This document shows positions 9,297 to 20,043 of a stretch of DNA of 64,000 nucleotides, one piece after another (positions within the stretch are counted from its first letter, which is position 1; each line of letters starts with the position of its first letter). Below the pieces are notes generated by a model. The model was given only the letters and a program-made list of their open reading frames with translations, did no database searches and was not told the origin of the DNA. A program made the translations under genes and the position numbers. Source of the DNA: Saccharomyces uvarum (Eukaryota > Ascomycota > Saccharomycetes > Saccharomycetales > Saccharomycetaceae); contig OX365940.1 in the NCBI GenBank assembly GCA_947243795.1, forward strand, positions 903,207 through 967,206, written 5' to 3'.

Positions 9297-11060
9297 CTAA
9301 CACCAAAACCTGTAGATTTTGTAGTAGAATGGTTTTGAAGCGAGGAGTTCTTTCTCGGCCTCTTTTTGCTCATTAAAGAGTTCTAGATTCTCAACGGAAC
9401 ACCCAGTGTCAAGATCAATTTCACTTTTCTTGATGTACCAATTTTTCCAGTCTCCTCTATAAATTCTGTGCGAAATATAGACAACAATCATTATCGGGAT
9501 ACTTAAACAGTACTCGAAAAACCCTTTAGCCGTGCTTGGGCCGCCCACTGGAGCAGCTGACACATATATCTCACCGGCTATCAGCAGTGCGTTTAGCACA
9601 CATCCTAAAACACCCCCGTACACACCTAGCATAGATTTGTAGGCAATCTCATCCTTGGATCTTCCTTGAGCTTTCAAAGCCATTCTGAATCTAACTTGCG
9701 ACATGCAAATACAAAACCAAGTGAAGAAAGATGAAATGGAGCACAGAGCGAAAAGCCAGGTGAAGACTTCCCCTTCCTTGTTAGATGCAACCAGGAAACC
9801 TAAAAGACCGAAGATACCACTAATCCCGATACCAACCAAAGGTCTTCCCTTTCTGTCCATATAAGCACAAATTTCCGGAAGTTGACCCGATGCTCCCAAA
9901 GCTTGAATTAGCCTCGAAGAAGCATAGACGCACGAGTTACAAACAGACACCACTGCAACAAGGATAACAACGTTCATAAAGTTCGAGACCCTTGTACCCA
10001 TTGAGCCAGTGTTGCTTAAGGCAATAACGAAGGGAGAGGCAGATATATCTTCACTCGTTGATCCATTAAGTAGTCTAGGATCGTTATAAGGCACTAGACA
10101 ACCAATGATGACGACTGTCGTAATGTAAAAGATGGCGATTCTCCAAAACGTACCTTTAGCGGCACGGGATATCGATGAGATATTCTTGGACTCTGTGCTA
10201 GTCAATAGAACCAACTCGCTACCACCGAACGAAAAAGCTGCGGAAACAAAAGTGTTACATAGATTCTTGAAAACAGGCTTTGCAAAAGAACCCGGATTAT
10301 GCCAATATCTAGTACCAATGTAGCCGCTAGAATTGGGGCCACCTCCGGCAATTAGCACGATACCGATGATAATGAAAATGAATATAGATACGACTTTGAT
10401 AATTGACAAAGCGAATTCTGTCTCGGCGAACCCTTTGACACCAAACAAGTTCAAGCACATGATGAAAACGTAGAAAATAGCAACCCACACGGCGGGGTTT
10501 ACAGTTTGATTCCAATACGAGATGGTAAGCGAACAACCAATCAATTCGCTCGGGAAGGAAATCAGCCAAGACAAAGCATAGTTCGTAGCCACAGTGAAGC
10601 CGATGGACTGATCTATAAACCTGCTAACATGTGTGGCATACGAACCAGAAACTGGAAACTGACAGGAAAGTTCCGCAGCGCTCTGGACAACACAAAACAT
10701 AGAAGTACCAACCAACAAGAAACCAATCAGCAAAGCGGCGGGACCAGACGCCAAAGAGTAGCCCAACCCGATGAAAAGACCAGTTCCCAAAGTGCCACCT
10801 ATGGCAATCATGGTCAAGTGTCTCTGCTTTAACACTTTTTGATAAGGCTGAGACGCTAGTTTCCATTGTATTTTTTCCTGTTCCGACTGCTCGCTGTTCT
10901 CAAGGTCCTCTGTTATGACGTGTAAGTTACTCTGCTTAAATGAGTCCTTCATTCTTCTCATCAGCGAGCCAGAATGGTCTGAACCCCCCGGTATCGTTGC
11001 CGATTCAGTCTCTATTTTGGTGAACTTGTCCGACTCGTTCTCTGTCTTTTGAAAATCCAT
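9297..11060 (-). CDS. SAM3: High-affinity S-adenosylmethionine permease
   Basis: Sam3 imports S-adenosylmethionine through the plasma membrane. It belongs to the yeast amino-acid permease family. I place the start at the ATG 11058-11060; five upstream in-frame codons lead only to a non-ATG codon. This gives 587 residues, the exact Sam3 length, and the sequence matches Sam3 better than the S-methylmethionine permease Mmp1 (583 residues). The N-terminal roughly 90 residues are hydrophilic, followed by the permease signature IGGTLGTGLFIGLG and about 12 hydrophobic spans. The C-terminal sequence ends in FWC, a possible palmitoylation site as in related permeases. SAM4 follows 378 bp downstream on the same strand. 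Confidence 0.94.
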   Translation of the reverse strand: MDFQKTENESDKFTKIETESATIPGGSDHSGSLMRRMKDSFKQSNLHVITEDLENSEQSEQEKIQWKLASQPYQKVLKQRHLTMIAIGGTLGTGLFIGLGYSLASGPAALLIGFLLVGTSMFCVVQSAAELSCQFPVSGSYATHVSRFIDQSIGFTVATNYALSWLISFPSELIGCSLTISYWNQTVNPAVWVAIFYVFIMCLNLFGVKGFAETEFALSIIKVVSIFIFIIIGIVLIAGGGPNSSGYIGTRYWHNPGSFAKPVFKNLCNTFVSAAFSFGGSELVLLTSTESKNISSISRAAKGTFWRIAIFYITTVVIIGCLVPYNDPRLLNGSTSEDISASPFVIALSNTGSMGTRVSNFMNVVILVAVVSVCNSCVYASSRLIQALGASGQLPEICAYMDRKGRPLVGIGISGIFGLLGFLVASNKEGEVFTWLFALCSISSFFTWFCICMSQVRFRMALKAQGRSKDEIAYKSMLGVYGGVLGCVLNALLIAGEIYVSAAPVGGPSTAKGFFEYCLSIPIMIVVYISHRIYRGDWKNWYIKKSEIDLDTGCSVENLELFNEQKEAEKELLASKPFYYKIYRFWC

Positions 11061-12451
11061 CTTGACACTTTCCAAATTCTCAATAGAGCTCGTTTCTCAC
11101 TTTACTAGTTTTTGAATGCCCCATATGCAAGCACAGATAACGGCTACAGTTTCCAACTTTTATTTTATCTCGATGGGCTCAAAAATTTTATACCGGCTAC
11201 TCGAGGAAAACAAGAGTCTTCTCGAAGACAAAAACAAATGTGGCGCTCTGCCGTACCACAACATCCTACCGGGGGATGCCGCTTTTTCTTGAATGTGAAT
11301 TTTAAAGTGTGCATGAGTTTCGGAGAGCTTTTCCGAAGATAGTCGAGCAGGGTAACGTTTTTGCTACAATAATACTGTATACAATTATAAGCTTTAATGT
11401 CAACGAGATAGTCTTACATATCTGTGTCGGATATCAAGGCATGCGACAGTTCTGTTTTAAAAAAATGTCGTAAGACAACTCGACCAAAATTAACTTTTGG
11501 AGATACATGGGGTATGACAAGCTTACCTGCAGTATTTAAGATTATGCCAAGCCTCCTATCGAAATATCTGTTTTATGATTTGTTACCCGTCGAAGTCGCT
11601 GGGAATATGTCACAATAAATAGCAGTTACCCTACGTTGTATTGTGACAATTGCGGTCAAGGTCAGTGGAGCAGTCGACCGATATATGGATGTTATAAATC
11701 TCACGATGTATCGATATTATATTACGATTTGTAGAAAGTATAGTTGTGATATAATTATGTTCGGCGTTGGTGTTAGTTCGAGGTTCGCAAAGTAATATGC
11801 GAATGCATCAAAGAGTCTGGTTCCCCCAATGAACACCACCGCATGGCTCAAGTACCTGTTTTCCACACGCACTTTCATGTTAATAACAGAAATGAGGGGA
11901 AGTGCTCAGAATGAAATATGTCACCTTATCTACATCTCATTTGAAAGGTCTGTTCGAGCGTTCAGTTGGGTTCAGTTCAGTTCATGTTGCCTTCGCTTAT
12001 CTTTTTGTGCGTATCATATAATCCTATCTGTTATCTTGTTTACTCTTTTTTATCTCAGTTTTTTTTACGTAATTAATAGAGATAGTAGTTATGAAATAGT
12101 GCTGCTTCTTGATGTATCTATTTCCGCTGGAAAAAAAAAAAAACACCACGGCGCTTCCCGTAACAATCGTAGTTTCGAACAAAACTACGAAAATGTTATG
12201 CCGCACCTTTGAAGTTCCTTATGTGGCATATGTTCAATAGATTGGAAGAAATTCTGACGCGGGAGATTGTGAGATGATATGTATGATGTGCATTCAATAA
12301 AGCTTACACTCAACCTTATCTAAGTTCAGATTAGTACTGTATTAAGAGAGCCTTGCTTTCTCTGTATAAATATGTAAAGGAAGCTGATTATCGACGGTCA
12401 AATGTTTTCCCAAGTTGTACTAGGACATCAAAAATATCTAAGAATATTGGA
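11061..12451. other. Divergent promoter region between SAM3 and the DIP5-type permease
   Basis: This 1.4-kb interval separates two divergently read permease genes, so it holds both promoters. It is AT-rich with no ORF that I would support. The frame of the right-hand permease is open back to 12353, but without an ATG before 12452. Confidence 0.4.
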
Positions 12452-14095
12452 ATGTCTACTTTTAGTCAAGATAAAGATAAGGTAAAGTCGACGGCCTATG
12501 AGGCGGATGTCGAAGACTGTGATATTAGAAGCACAGACGAAACGCTCAAGCAGGGTGTTCTTCACAATGATAGAACAAAACTTAAGCAAGGGCTGAAGGA
12601 GCGTCATATTAAGATGTTGACACTTGTCGGTGTCTTTGGTACAGGTTTGTTCTTGTCTTCAGGTGGTACGTTAAAGAAAACGGGGCCAGTCGGTTTGCTA
12701 ATTGCGTATTTGTTTGTTGGTGTTGTTGTAGGTTGCAATCAAATTGCTATCGCCGAAGTGGCCTCTTTTATGCCCGCCACTGGGGCAACCATTAGACACG
12801 CAGAACAGTTTATCGATGAATCAGTCGGTTTCACATTCGGTTGGATTTCTACATATTCTTCGCTGATGCCTGGTGAGTTATCGGCCACAGCAGTTATCAT
12901 GCGGTATTGGACAGATATAAGCCCTGCCGTTTTCATAACTATATTTGGTGTTCTTTTTGTGGTGACCAACATTTACACAATTAGATTCTACGGTGAGGTC
13001 GAGTACGTGTTTGGGTGGTTGAAACTTATTCTAATTTTCATATTAATAATATCTGGTTTGGTCATTGACCTGGGTGGAGTAAAGGGCCAAAAAAGACTGG
13101 GATTTCACTACTGGAGGGATCCCGGTCCTTTTGCAGATTACATAGTGGGCGGCGGTATAGGCAAATTTGTGGGCTTTTGGTCTGCCATTTCTTCTGTGGT
13201 CTACTCCTACTCTGGTATTCAAAATATCGCTATTCTTGCCGGTGAAACCAAAAACAGCAGACACGCAATCTACCACGGTGCCAAAAATGTCTTTTTTCGT
13301 ATTATTGTTCTATACTTAGTGACAGTTTTCGTGCTGACATTGATCGTGCCATACAATGACGCTTTAATTGCCAGTGGTACGGGTACCGCAAAGTCAAGTC
13401 CCTTTGTTATTGCAATGAACAGAGCAGGGATCAAAGTTCTACCACACATTGTTAATGCCTTAGTTTTAACTTCTGCATGGTCCGCAGGTAACTTAGCTAT
13501 TATTGAAGGTTCAAGAAATTTGTTCTGCCTAGCGACAAAGAACCAGGCCCCTAAAATCTTCCTAAAGACGAGTAAGAGGGGTATTCCATATGTTGGTGTC
13601 ATATTTATCTCCTGTTTTCTGCCATTGGCATACATGTCGTGCTCGGAATCATCGTCCACCGTTTTTGGGTGGTTCCAAGAGCTGGTATCTTCGAACACAC
13701 TGCTACGTTGGATATTGATATCAGCAAATCACATTTACATGGACAGAGCACTAAAGGCTCAGGGTTACAGCAGGTCCGATCTACCGTATTCCACACCCAT
13801 TGCACCATATGCTGCGTGGTTTTCTGGCATTATGTCGTTCATTTTCCTGCTCACGGGTGGCTTTTACAACTTCATACATGGCCATTTTGATATCGAGTCA
13901 TTTTTCACAAGGTACTTTATTATTCCATTAGCTATTGGCCTATTTACTTTCTGGAAGCTATTCAAGAAAACCAAATATCTACGTCCAGATGAAGTTGATC
14001 TTGCGTCTATCTTCGATGATATTAGAGAAAATCCAGAACACATTGAAAAAAGCAAGCCAATTTGGGCAAGACTATTAGTAAAGAAGGTTGAATAA
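12452..14095 (+). CDS. Amino-acid permease of the DIP5-like group, no S288C orthologue recognised
   Basis: A 547-residue permease of the APC/YAT family. The sequence HYWRDPGPF, the block SPFVIAMNRAGIKVLPHI and GSRNLFCLA correspond to segments of Dip5, the glutamate/aspartate permease, but overall similarity is moderate. It is clearly a paralogue and not DIP5 itself. About 12 hydrophobic spans follow a polar N-terminus of about 55 residues. The conserved glycine motif of the first span is altered to VGVFGTGLFLSSGG. The start is the ATG at 12452, preceded by frame but no earlier ATG. Substrate is unknown; acidic or neutral amino acids are plausible. It is intact and could be an ancestral subtelomeric gene lost from S288C or a gene gained from another yeast. 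Confidence 0.8.
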   Translation: MSTFSQDKDKVKSTAYEADVEDCDIRSTDETLKQGVLHNDRTKLKQGLKERHIKMLTLVGVFGTGLFLSSGGTLKKTGPVGLLIAYLFVGVVVGCNQIAIAEVASFMPATGATIRHAEQFIDESVGFTFGWISTYSSLMPGELSATAVIMRYWTDISPAVFITIFGVLFVVTNIYTIRFYGEVEYVFGWLKLILIFILIISGLVIDLGGVKGQKRLGFHYWRDPGPFADYIVGGGIGKFVGFWSAISSVVYSYSGIQNIAILAGETKNSRHAIYHGAKNVFFRIIVLYLVTVFVLTLIVPYNDALIASGTGTAKSSPFVIAMNRAGIKVLPHIVNALVLTSAWSAGNLAIIEGSRNLFCLATKNQAPKIFLKTSKRGIPYVGVIFISCFLPLAYMSCSESSSTVFGWFQELVSSNTLLRWILISANHIYMDRALKAQGYSRSDLPYSTPIAPYAAWFSGIMSFIFLLTGGFYNFIHGHFDIESFFTRYFIIPLAIGLFTFWKLFKKTKYLRPDEVDLASIFDDIRENPEHIEKSKPIWARLLVKKVE

Positions 14096-14184
14096 ATCTA
14101 AGCAATGTGTAAAAAAAACAACATTTTTATAATGAAATACTTATTTAGCATTAAGTATGATCTTAATTGAACTCTTTGCCCCCC

Positions 14185-14496
14185 ATGAAACCTTATATGT
14201 ACTTTGAGCCACAAAATGATTCAATTAGTCTAATGACTTTTGAAGTTTTGGCCAATTCAAACCACGTATTTTCAAGGCCAGCTACGAAAGAAACTACTCT
14301 AGTAGCTGCCAATCATGACATTGAAATCGAAGACGGTTGAATGGACCGGCCAACTAGGAGACATGTCAATGTGCGTTGGCCTAGAAGGGATAATGCTTCG
14401 AAGTTGGGAGTAGTTTTGGCTAATTCACCCAGAATTACACCACTATCCATGGCTGGACAAAGTGCCAGCCAATTCTTGTCGATTTTCACAGCTTAG
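14185..14496 (+). pseudogene. Possible decayed ORF with one in-frame stop
   Basis: A reading frame of 103 codons starts at ATG 14185 and ends at TAG 14494-14496, interrupted by one TGA at 14338-14340 that is followed at once by ATG. The translation (MKPYMYFEPQ..., then MDRPTRRHVN...) is not low-complexity, but I recognise no family. It sits just downstream of the permease gene. It may be a remnant of a subtelomeric gene or chance. Confidence 0.2.
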
Positions 14497-15064
14497 AATT
14501 TGTCGTAGAGCACGGATCATCGACTATCGAGAATACCAGCCAGGCCGAGTCAATCCGTTGAAATCAACCCTGGCTTACGTCACCCCTGGCTGAATTGCCC
14601 AGCCAATCAATTCCCTTTAGCTTTAGGTTTGAGAACCATCGAAAGTATGTAACGGAGTTAAAACGCGAAACAAAAATGGAAAGGTGGGGGTGGGGTATGT
14701 GGGGGGGGAAATCATGCACATGCAGGCAACACAGGCATATGCACAGAGGCGGCGTGGGGTGACTTTGCATGTCCGCGATTTGTTAGAGAGGAAGAAGGTC
14801 GGGTAGTATGCCGAGGATGACGTAAACGTGCAAGGATAATATTAGACAATCCTGGATTTTTCATCTGAAAACAGCCAGGATGCCATAGAACCCAATGAAA
14901 GGAAGGCTAAAACCTCCTTACGACGGAAATTTATCGTACCATCGGTGTGTGAAAGTCGCCACCCCCCAGATGGGTGTCCCCCACGGAACATATAAAAAGA
15001 GAAGGTAAGACCAACTTCTTCCAGGTTTAATGATATTTTCACTCGAGACCCCCCAAACAGAAAA
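14497..15064 (+). promoter_or_regulatory. Promoter of the HXT-type polyol transporter
   Basis: A TATA element TATAAAAA lies at 14991-14998, 67-74 bp before the ATG. G runs at 14683-14708 and C runs at 14962-14967 and 14978-14982 fit the GC-box half of Mig1 sites. This suits the glucose repression known for HXT13 and HXT17 relatives. Repeated GCCAATC/CCAGCC words occur around 14420-14610. Motif use is inferred. Confidence 0.45.
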
Positions 15065-16780
15065 ATGTCTAGTACACAATCATCTGTTGAAAGCGGTTCC
15101 GATATTCGGAATGTTCCGGCTGTCGATGTTCATGTCGCAACGCCTGTAGAAAAAGAGTGGTCTGATGACTTTGATAATGATGAAGCCCTTAACGAAGGGC
15201 CATTAGAACCACCAAAGAGAGGATTTTTGGGATATCTTACTATCTATTTACTTTGTATCCCTATCTCTTTTGGAGGGTTCTTACCTGGCTGGGATAGTGG
15301 TATTACTGCAGGTTTCATTAACATGGACAATTTCAAAATGAACTTCGGATCTTACAAACACAGCACCGGAGAGTACTATTTGAGTAACGTGCGTATGGGT
15401 CTTCTGGTTGCAATGTTCAGTGTGGGGTGCGCTATAGGTGGCCTTATCTTTGCGCGTCTGGCCGATACTTTAGGCAGAAGACTAGCAATTGTGATCGTGG
15501 TGTTGGTGTACATCGTAGGTGCAATTATCCAAATCAGCTCAAACCACAAATGGTACCAGTATTTTGTCGGTAAAATCATATACGGTTTAGGTGCTGGTGG
15601 CTGCTCCGTGTTGTGTCCAATGCTTTTGTCTGAAATAGCTCCGAAGGATTTAAGAGGTGGACTTATTTCATTATACCAACTGAACATGACCTTTGGGATT
15701 TTCCTAGGTTACTGTAGTGTTTACGGAACACGTAAATACAACAGCACCGCACAATGGAGAGTGCCTATCGGGTTATGCTTTTTGTGGGCCCTAATCATCA
15801 TCATTGGTATGTTATTGGTTCCAGAATCACCAAGATATCTAATCGAAAGTGAAAAACACGAGGAAGCACGTACTTCCATTGCCAAGGTAAACAAGGTTTC
15901 ACCAGAAGATCCATGGGTATACGGAGAAGCGGAAGAAATCATCGCAGGTGTGCTTGCTCAGAGGGAACAAGGGGAGGCCTCATGGAAGGAGCTTCTCTCA
16001 GTGAAATCCAAAGTTTTCCCACGTTTGATTACCGGGATACTTGTGCAAACTTTCTTGCAACTTACCGGTGAAAACTACTTTTTCTTCTACGGAACCACCA
16101 TTTTCAAGTCTGTCGGACTTACAGATGGGTTTGAAACCTCAATCATTTTGGGTACAGTGAATTTCTTCTCTACTATTCTCGCTGTTATGGGTGTGGACAA
16201 AATTGGTCGTCGTAAATGTCTTCTATTCGGAGCAGCCGGGATGATGGCCTGTATGGTGATATTTGCAAGTGTGGGGGTGAAATGTCTATACCCCCATGGC
16301 GATGACGGTCCCTCTTCGAAGGGAGCAGGTAATGCTATGATCGTGTTTACCTGTTTTTACATATTTTGTTTTGCTACAACATGGGCACCAGTTGCTTATA
16401 TCGTGGTTGCCGAGTCGTTCCCTTCAAAGTTTAAGTCTAGAGCTATGTCGATTTCAACTGCGTTTAACTGGTTATGGCAGTTTTTGATTGGTTTCTTTAC
16501 ACCATTTATCACTGGATCTATCCACTTCTATTACGGTTATGTGTTCGTGGGATGCTTGATCGCAATGTTTTTCTACATCTTCTTTTTCTTGCCAGAAACA
16601 ATCGGGTTGTCTTTGGAGGAAATCCAGTTATTGTATGAAGAAGGTGTAAAACCATGGAAGTCTGCATCTTGGGTTCCACCTTCAAGAAGGGGAGACACCT
16701 CCGAACAGGCCCAGGTTGAAAAGAAAGACTGGAAGAAGTATTTGAAGTTCTCGAAGGGGTCTTTGCATCCTTCACCTTAG
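15065..16780 (+). CDS. Hexose/polyol transporter of the HXT13/15/16/17 group
   Basis: A 571-residue major-facilitator sugar porter. Visible signatures in order are PGWDSGITAG in span 1, DTLGRRLA, PESPRYLIE, QLTGENYFFFYG in span 7, KIGRRKC and PETIGLSLEEIQ at the end. The N-terminal MSSTQSSVES... and the body match Hxt13/Hxt17, whose S. cerevisiae members are about 564-567 residues and transport mannitol, sorbitol and some hexose. The exact paralogue cannot be fixed, so I give no symbol. It faces a mannitol dehydrogenase gene end to end, as HXT17 and YNR073C do on XIV-R and as HXT13 and DSF1 do on V-L. The pair forms an uptake and oxidation module. Confidence 0.9.
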   Translation: MSSTQSSVESGSDIRNVPAVDVHVATPVEKEWSDDFDNDEALNEGPLEPPKRGFLGYLTIYLLCIPISFGGFLPGWDSGITAGFINMDNFKMNFGSYKHSTGEYYLSNVRMGLLVAMFSVGCAIGGLIFARLADTLGRRLAIVIVVLVYIVGAIIQISSNHKWYQYFVGKIIYGLGAGGCSVLCPMLLSEIAPKDLRGGLISLYQLNMTFGIFLGYCSVYGTRKYNSTAQWRVPIGLCFLWALIIIIGMLLVPESPRYLIESEKHEEARTSIAKVNKVSPEDPWVYGEAEEIIAGVLAQREQGEASWKELLSVKSKVFPRLITGILVQTFLQLTGENYFFFYGTTIFKSVGLTDGFETSIILGTVNFFSTILAVMGVDKIGRRKCLLFGAAGMMACMVIFASVGVKCLYPHGDDGPSSKGAGNAMIVFTCFYIFCFATTWAPVAYIVVAESFPSKFKSRAMSISTAFNWLWQFLIGFFTPFITGSIHFYYGYVFVGCLIAMFFYIFFFLPETIGLSLEEIQLLYEEGVKPWKSASWVPPSRRGDTSEQAQVEKKDWKKYLKFSKGSLHPSP

Positions 16781-17236
16781 TAGGACAACATTGCTCTTAA
16801 CGTTAAAGCACCTCAATAGAGCCGTGTAACCTTAATTATACTCGAATCTACGAAGATTCTCGAAGCTATGAAAATTCCTGAAGCTATGAAGATCTCGAAT
16901 TAATGAAAATCGATGTTTCTATATAATCATATATTATATTTTGTAATAAAAAAAAAACATTAAATGTTACTTATTTCTAGATCGTGTTTCTTTTTATATT
17001 TTTTCATTTTTAACAGGCCGAATTGTTAGCGTTAATAGTTCGAAAAATGGCGATGAGGTTAATCTACAACACACACAACATGAAGATAACTAACCCTATT
17101 TGAAAATTGATAAAAACTTAATTCCGGATATTCATAGGCGTTCGATTCGTTATTTCATTAAAAAACTAATAAGGTACAAAGATACAAAACTATTGAAGAT
17201 ATTCCAATTACTAGCGAGGTGTTTATCACTTAAAAT
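16781..17236. terminator. Convergent 3' region between the polyol transporter and mannitol dehydrogenase
   Basis: This 456-bp AT-rich gap lies between two genes that end towards each other, so it must carry both polyadenylation regions. Short direct repeats of the type TCGAAGCTATGAA occur at 16859-16889. I see no gene. Confidence 0.45.
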
Positions 17237-18742
17237 TTACACTTGGTCAAGAACTTCTTTCACAGCAGCAAGTGGTCCCTTGTTGTAAACGGCCTTGAGT
17301 GAGTGAGTCAATTGAGCAACAAATTCCTTGTTATCACGTAGCTCAGGACCAAATAGACAATCGATACTTAACAATTCGTGCGGATCTGAACCACCTTTAA
17401 CGGCGGCTTTTTGTAGGATTGGTGCCATGGGGTCCTCAATTTCGAATGGCTTCCCATTCATATCCTTACCAGTCAGATAACGGAACCAACCAGCAACACA
17501 AACGGCCAGTAACTTGTACTTACTATCAGGTCTACGCAATTGCTCGTAAATTGAAGGTAGAACATATTTGGGCATTTTACCCGAGCCCATCAAACAAATA
17601 CGAGAGACAGTATCCTGAATGGCTGGGTTGGAGAATCTTTCCAACACTGAAGCAGTGTATTCTTCAAAATCGACGCCTGGTACTTTTGGCAACAATGGAA
17701 TAACCTCCTCGTGCATTAGCACACGGATATACTTGTTGATAGTTGGATCGTTCACAACCTCATGAATATAAGTGTAACCAGCCAGGTATCCCAGATATCC
17801 CATGGCCGAATGACCACCGTTAAGTAAACGTAGTTTCATCAATTCGTAAGACTCAACGTCTTTAACAACCTGCACACCAACAAGCTCCCAAGGAGGACGG
17901 CCGTCAGAGAAATTATCTTCTAGCACCCATTGGATGAAAGGCTCGGCTACGACAGGGCATTTATCCTGAATTCCATATGTGTCGGCGACAAATTTACGCT
18001 CGACGTCAGTGCAACGTGGTGTCACACGATCAACCATACTGTTAGGAGCAGTCACCTTGTCAGCAATCCAGGCGGAAAATTTTGGATCCTTCAATTTGGC
18101 AAACTCAACAAGCATGGCCTTGAGTGTGATACCGTTCTGTGGCATGTTATCACACGACATGATAGTGAAAGGATGACCACCTTCTTTGTAACGTAGCAAC
18201 AAAGCCTCATACAAATATCCGTAAATAGTGTTTGGTCTCTCTGGGTGATTCAAATCGTTGACAATTGCGGCATCATCAGACATCAAAGAGTGCGTGGCCT
18301 CATTGTGATAATAACCATTTTCTGTAACGGTAAGAGACACGATGTGTGTGTCTGGATGGGCCATCTTTGCGATGACAGCCTTTGGATCATCTGGTGCATA
18401 CATGTAAGCTGTAATGGAGCCAACAATGTATGCATTGGTGTCTTTGATACCGCGCTCCACGAGCGTGTAAAGACAGTCCTGTGCGTCCATGGCATCGCGC
18501 ATAAGAGCGTCTGCTTTCATTAAACCAACCCCACAGATGGACCAGTCCTTAACGTTGTGTTCCTGCATTAGACGCTGCATAAATACAGCCAAATGGGAAC
18601 GGTGGAATGCACCAACACCTAGATGGACGATGCCTTGTTTGACACCTTCTCTGGGGTAAGTTGGTACTGGTAGAGTCGATTGGAAGCTCTTGAGGGTTTT
18701 AGCATTCAAGCTAGTAGCTGTTGTTGCTCCGGGTTTAGTCAT
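17237..18742 (-). CDS. Mannitol dehydrogenase, long-chain polyol dehydrogenase (DSF1/MAN2-like)
   Basis: This 501-residue NAD-dependent enzyme oxidises mannitol to fructose; the S. cerevisiae homologues Dsf1 and Man2 have 502 residues. The N-terminal nucleotide motif GVGAFHR lies at about 42-48. The catalytic signature of the family is K303, N308 and H311 in KLRLLNGGH. A TATATAAA on the coding strand lies at 18846-18853, just over 100 bp upstream. It is convergent with the polyol transporter gene, the same pairing as in S. cerevisiae. DSF1 and MAN2 are nearly identical to each other in S. cerevisiae, so assignment to one is not possible here. Confidence 0.92.
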   Translation of the reverse strand: MTKPGATTATSLNAKTLKSFQSTLPVPTYPREGVKQGIVHLGVGAFHRSHLAVFMQRLMQEHNVKDWSICGVGLMKADALMRDAMDAQDCLYTLVERGIKDTNAYIVGSITAYMYAPDDPKAVIAKMAHPDTHIVSLTVTENGYYHNEATHSLMSDDAAIVNDLNHPERPNTIYGYLYEALLLRYKEGGHPFTIMSCDNMPQNGITLKAMLVEFAKLKDPKFSAWIADKVTAPNSMVDRVTPRCTDVERKFVADTYGIQDKCPVVAEPFIQWVLEDNFSDGRPPWELVGVQVVKDVESYELMKLRLLNGGHSAMGYLGYLAGYTYIHEVVNDPTINKYIRVLMHEEVIPLLPKVPGVDFEEYTASVLERFSNPAIQDTVSRICLMGSGKMPKYVLPSIYEQLRRPDSKYKLLAVCVAGWFRYLTGKDMNGKPFEIEDPMAPILQKAAVKGGSDPHELLSIDCLFGPELRDNKEFVAQLTHSLKAVYNKGPLAAVKEVLDQV

Positions 18743-20043
18743 GTTTGGAATTGTATGTTTATTATTACTTTTAGGTTTTTGTCTTGATTTCTCGATAGTG
18801 TATTTCTAGTGAAAGAAAACGTTTATTGCAGGGTATTGTCGACTATTTATATATGAAATTGAATGGAGTGCAAGACTGTTAGGCGAATAACCCCCTGAAA
18901 CAACACGAAGGCATCTCCCCTGGCTAAAGTGTGGTAAGCTATTTTGTCATTATTAAGGCATATGTCTCCTTCCAGAACAAAGTACAGAAATAGGAAAGAA
19001 GACGTACGATTTATCCCACTCCTCCACAAATGATACAAGAGGTTCATTGGATAGTGTCTTGAGCTCAAAGTTTAAACAATGACGTAATTTTGTGGGGTAT
19101 ACTTGAACAGAAATAAGAAAAGAGCTAGTTCAAGATGGACTGTTTGTTGGGTAATTTTGTCAGTGGGTATTTCCATCAGATTGCCGCCAAGGAGAAAGGC
19201 ACGAGTGGTGGTGGGGTGACGAGGGGTATCTGTGTGCCTACAAATGCACCCCACGCGTTACCTAATCGTGTAGGCAAATCATTTTCAAGGCACGCGCCCT
19301 TACTGGCCTGGTGCCTTTAGGGGGTTTGACTTGGAAGGCGCGGACCTAAAATTTCAAGACCGTTTAGTGGCGGTAAGCACCAGCATTAGGCAAGAAAGGC
19401 AAGACAAGCTAGGTAGGGTGGGACATATTGAGCTGGCGAGCCATATATGGTCAGTTCAGCATCTATCGGGGCAACGTGTTAAGGCTTGTTGTTAAAAAAC
19501 TGTAAGGAGTCGCTGTGTTTACTGGGCATGTTCTCCCTTACGGGTAAAGTAGGGTTTCGAGAGGTGGATTTTAGAAATGGGTGGGTAAATTTTAAATTCT
19601 CGAGAGTTGATGGCGATGCGCGTGGGGCGCAAGATGGTCGGATTTTCTTAATATATGTGAGTTTAATTAAGCATATGGCAGAGAGTGTCGTGTTATGTGA
19701 TTTTTGCTAAGTATTTCGACGCTCTGCTGCATCTCTTGAGCAGCAACTTCGAATGCAGCCTTGCTCCTCTTATTATTACACTAACTATCATCAGAAGGTG
19801 TTTTCCAACTTCGTATCGATTGAGCATGTCCAAGGCTACGCGACATATATTTCGAGGTATGCAGCAGTTATAGCTCGCCCATAAAGTAAATTTAGAAATA
19901 TGTGGATGAACTTTGAATTCACCGCACCAAATACTTACTTGAGATGAAAGTGTAAAAAAAGATAATCATATGTATCTATAAAATCTCAAAATACCATCTT
20001 CTATTTTACTACTGTGAAATAACAATACTACAATGCAAATAAG
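18743..20043. other. Intergenic region upstream of mannitol dehydrogenase, downstream of SNO
   Basis: 1.3 kb without a supported gene. The left end is the mannitol dehydrogenase promoter. The middle (about 19190-19480) is relatively GC-rich with GGTGGTGGGGTG-type words that could bind Mig1- or Adr1-like factors. The right end is the AT-rich 3' flank of SNO. Nothing else is recognised. Confidence 0.4.
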
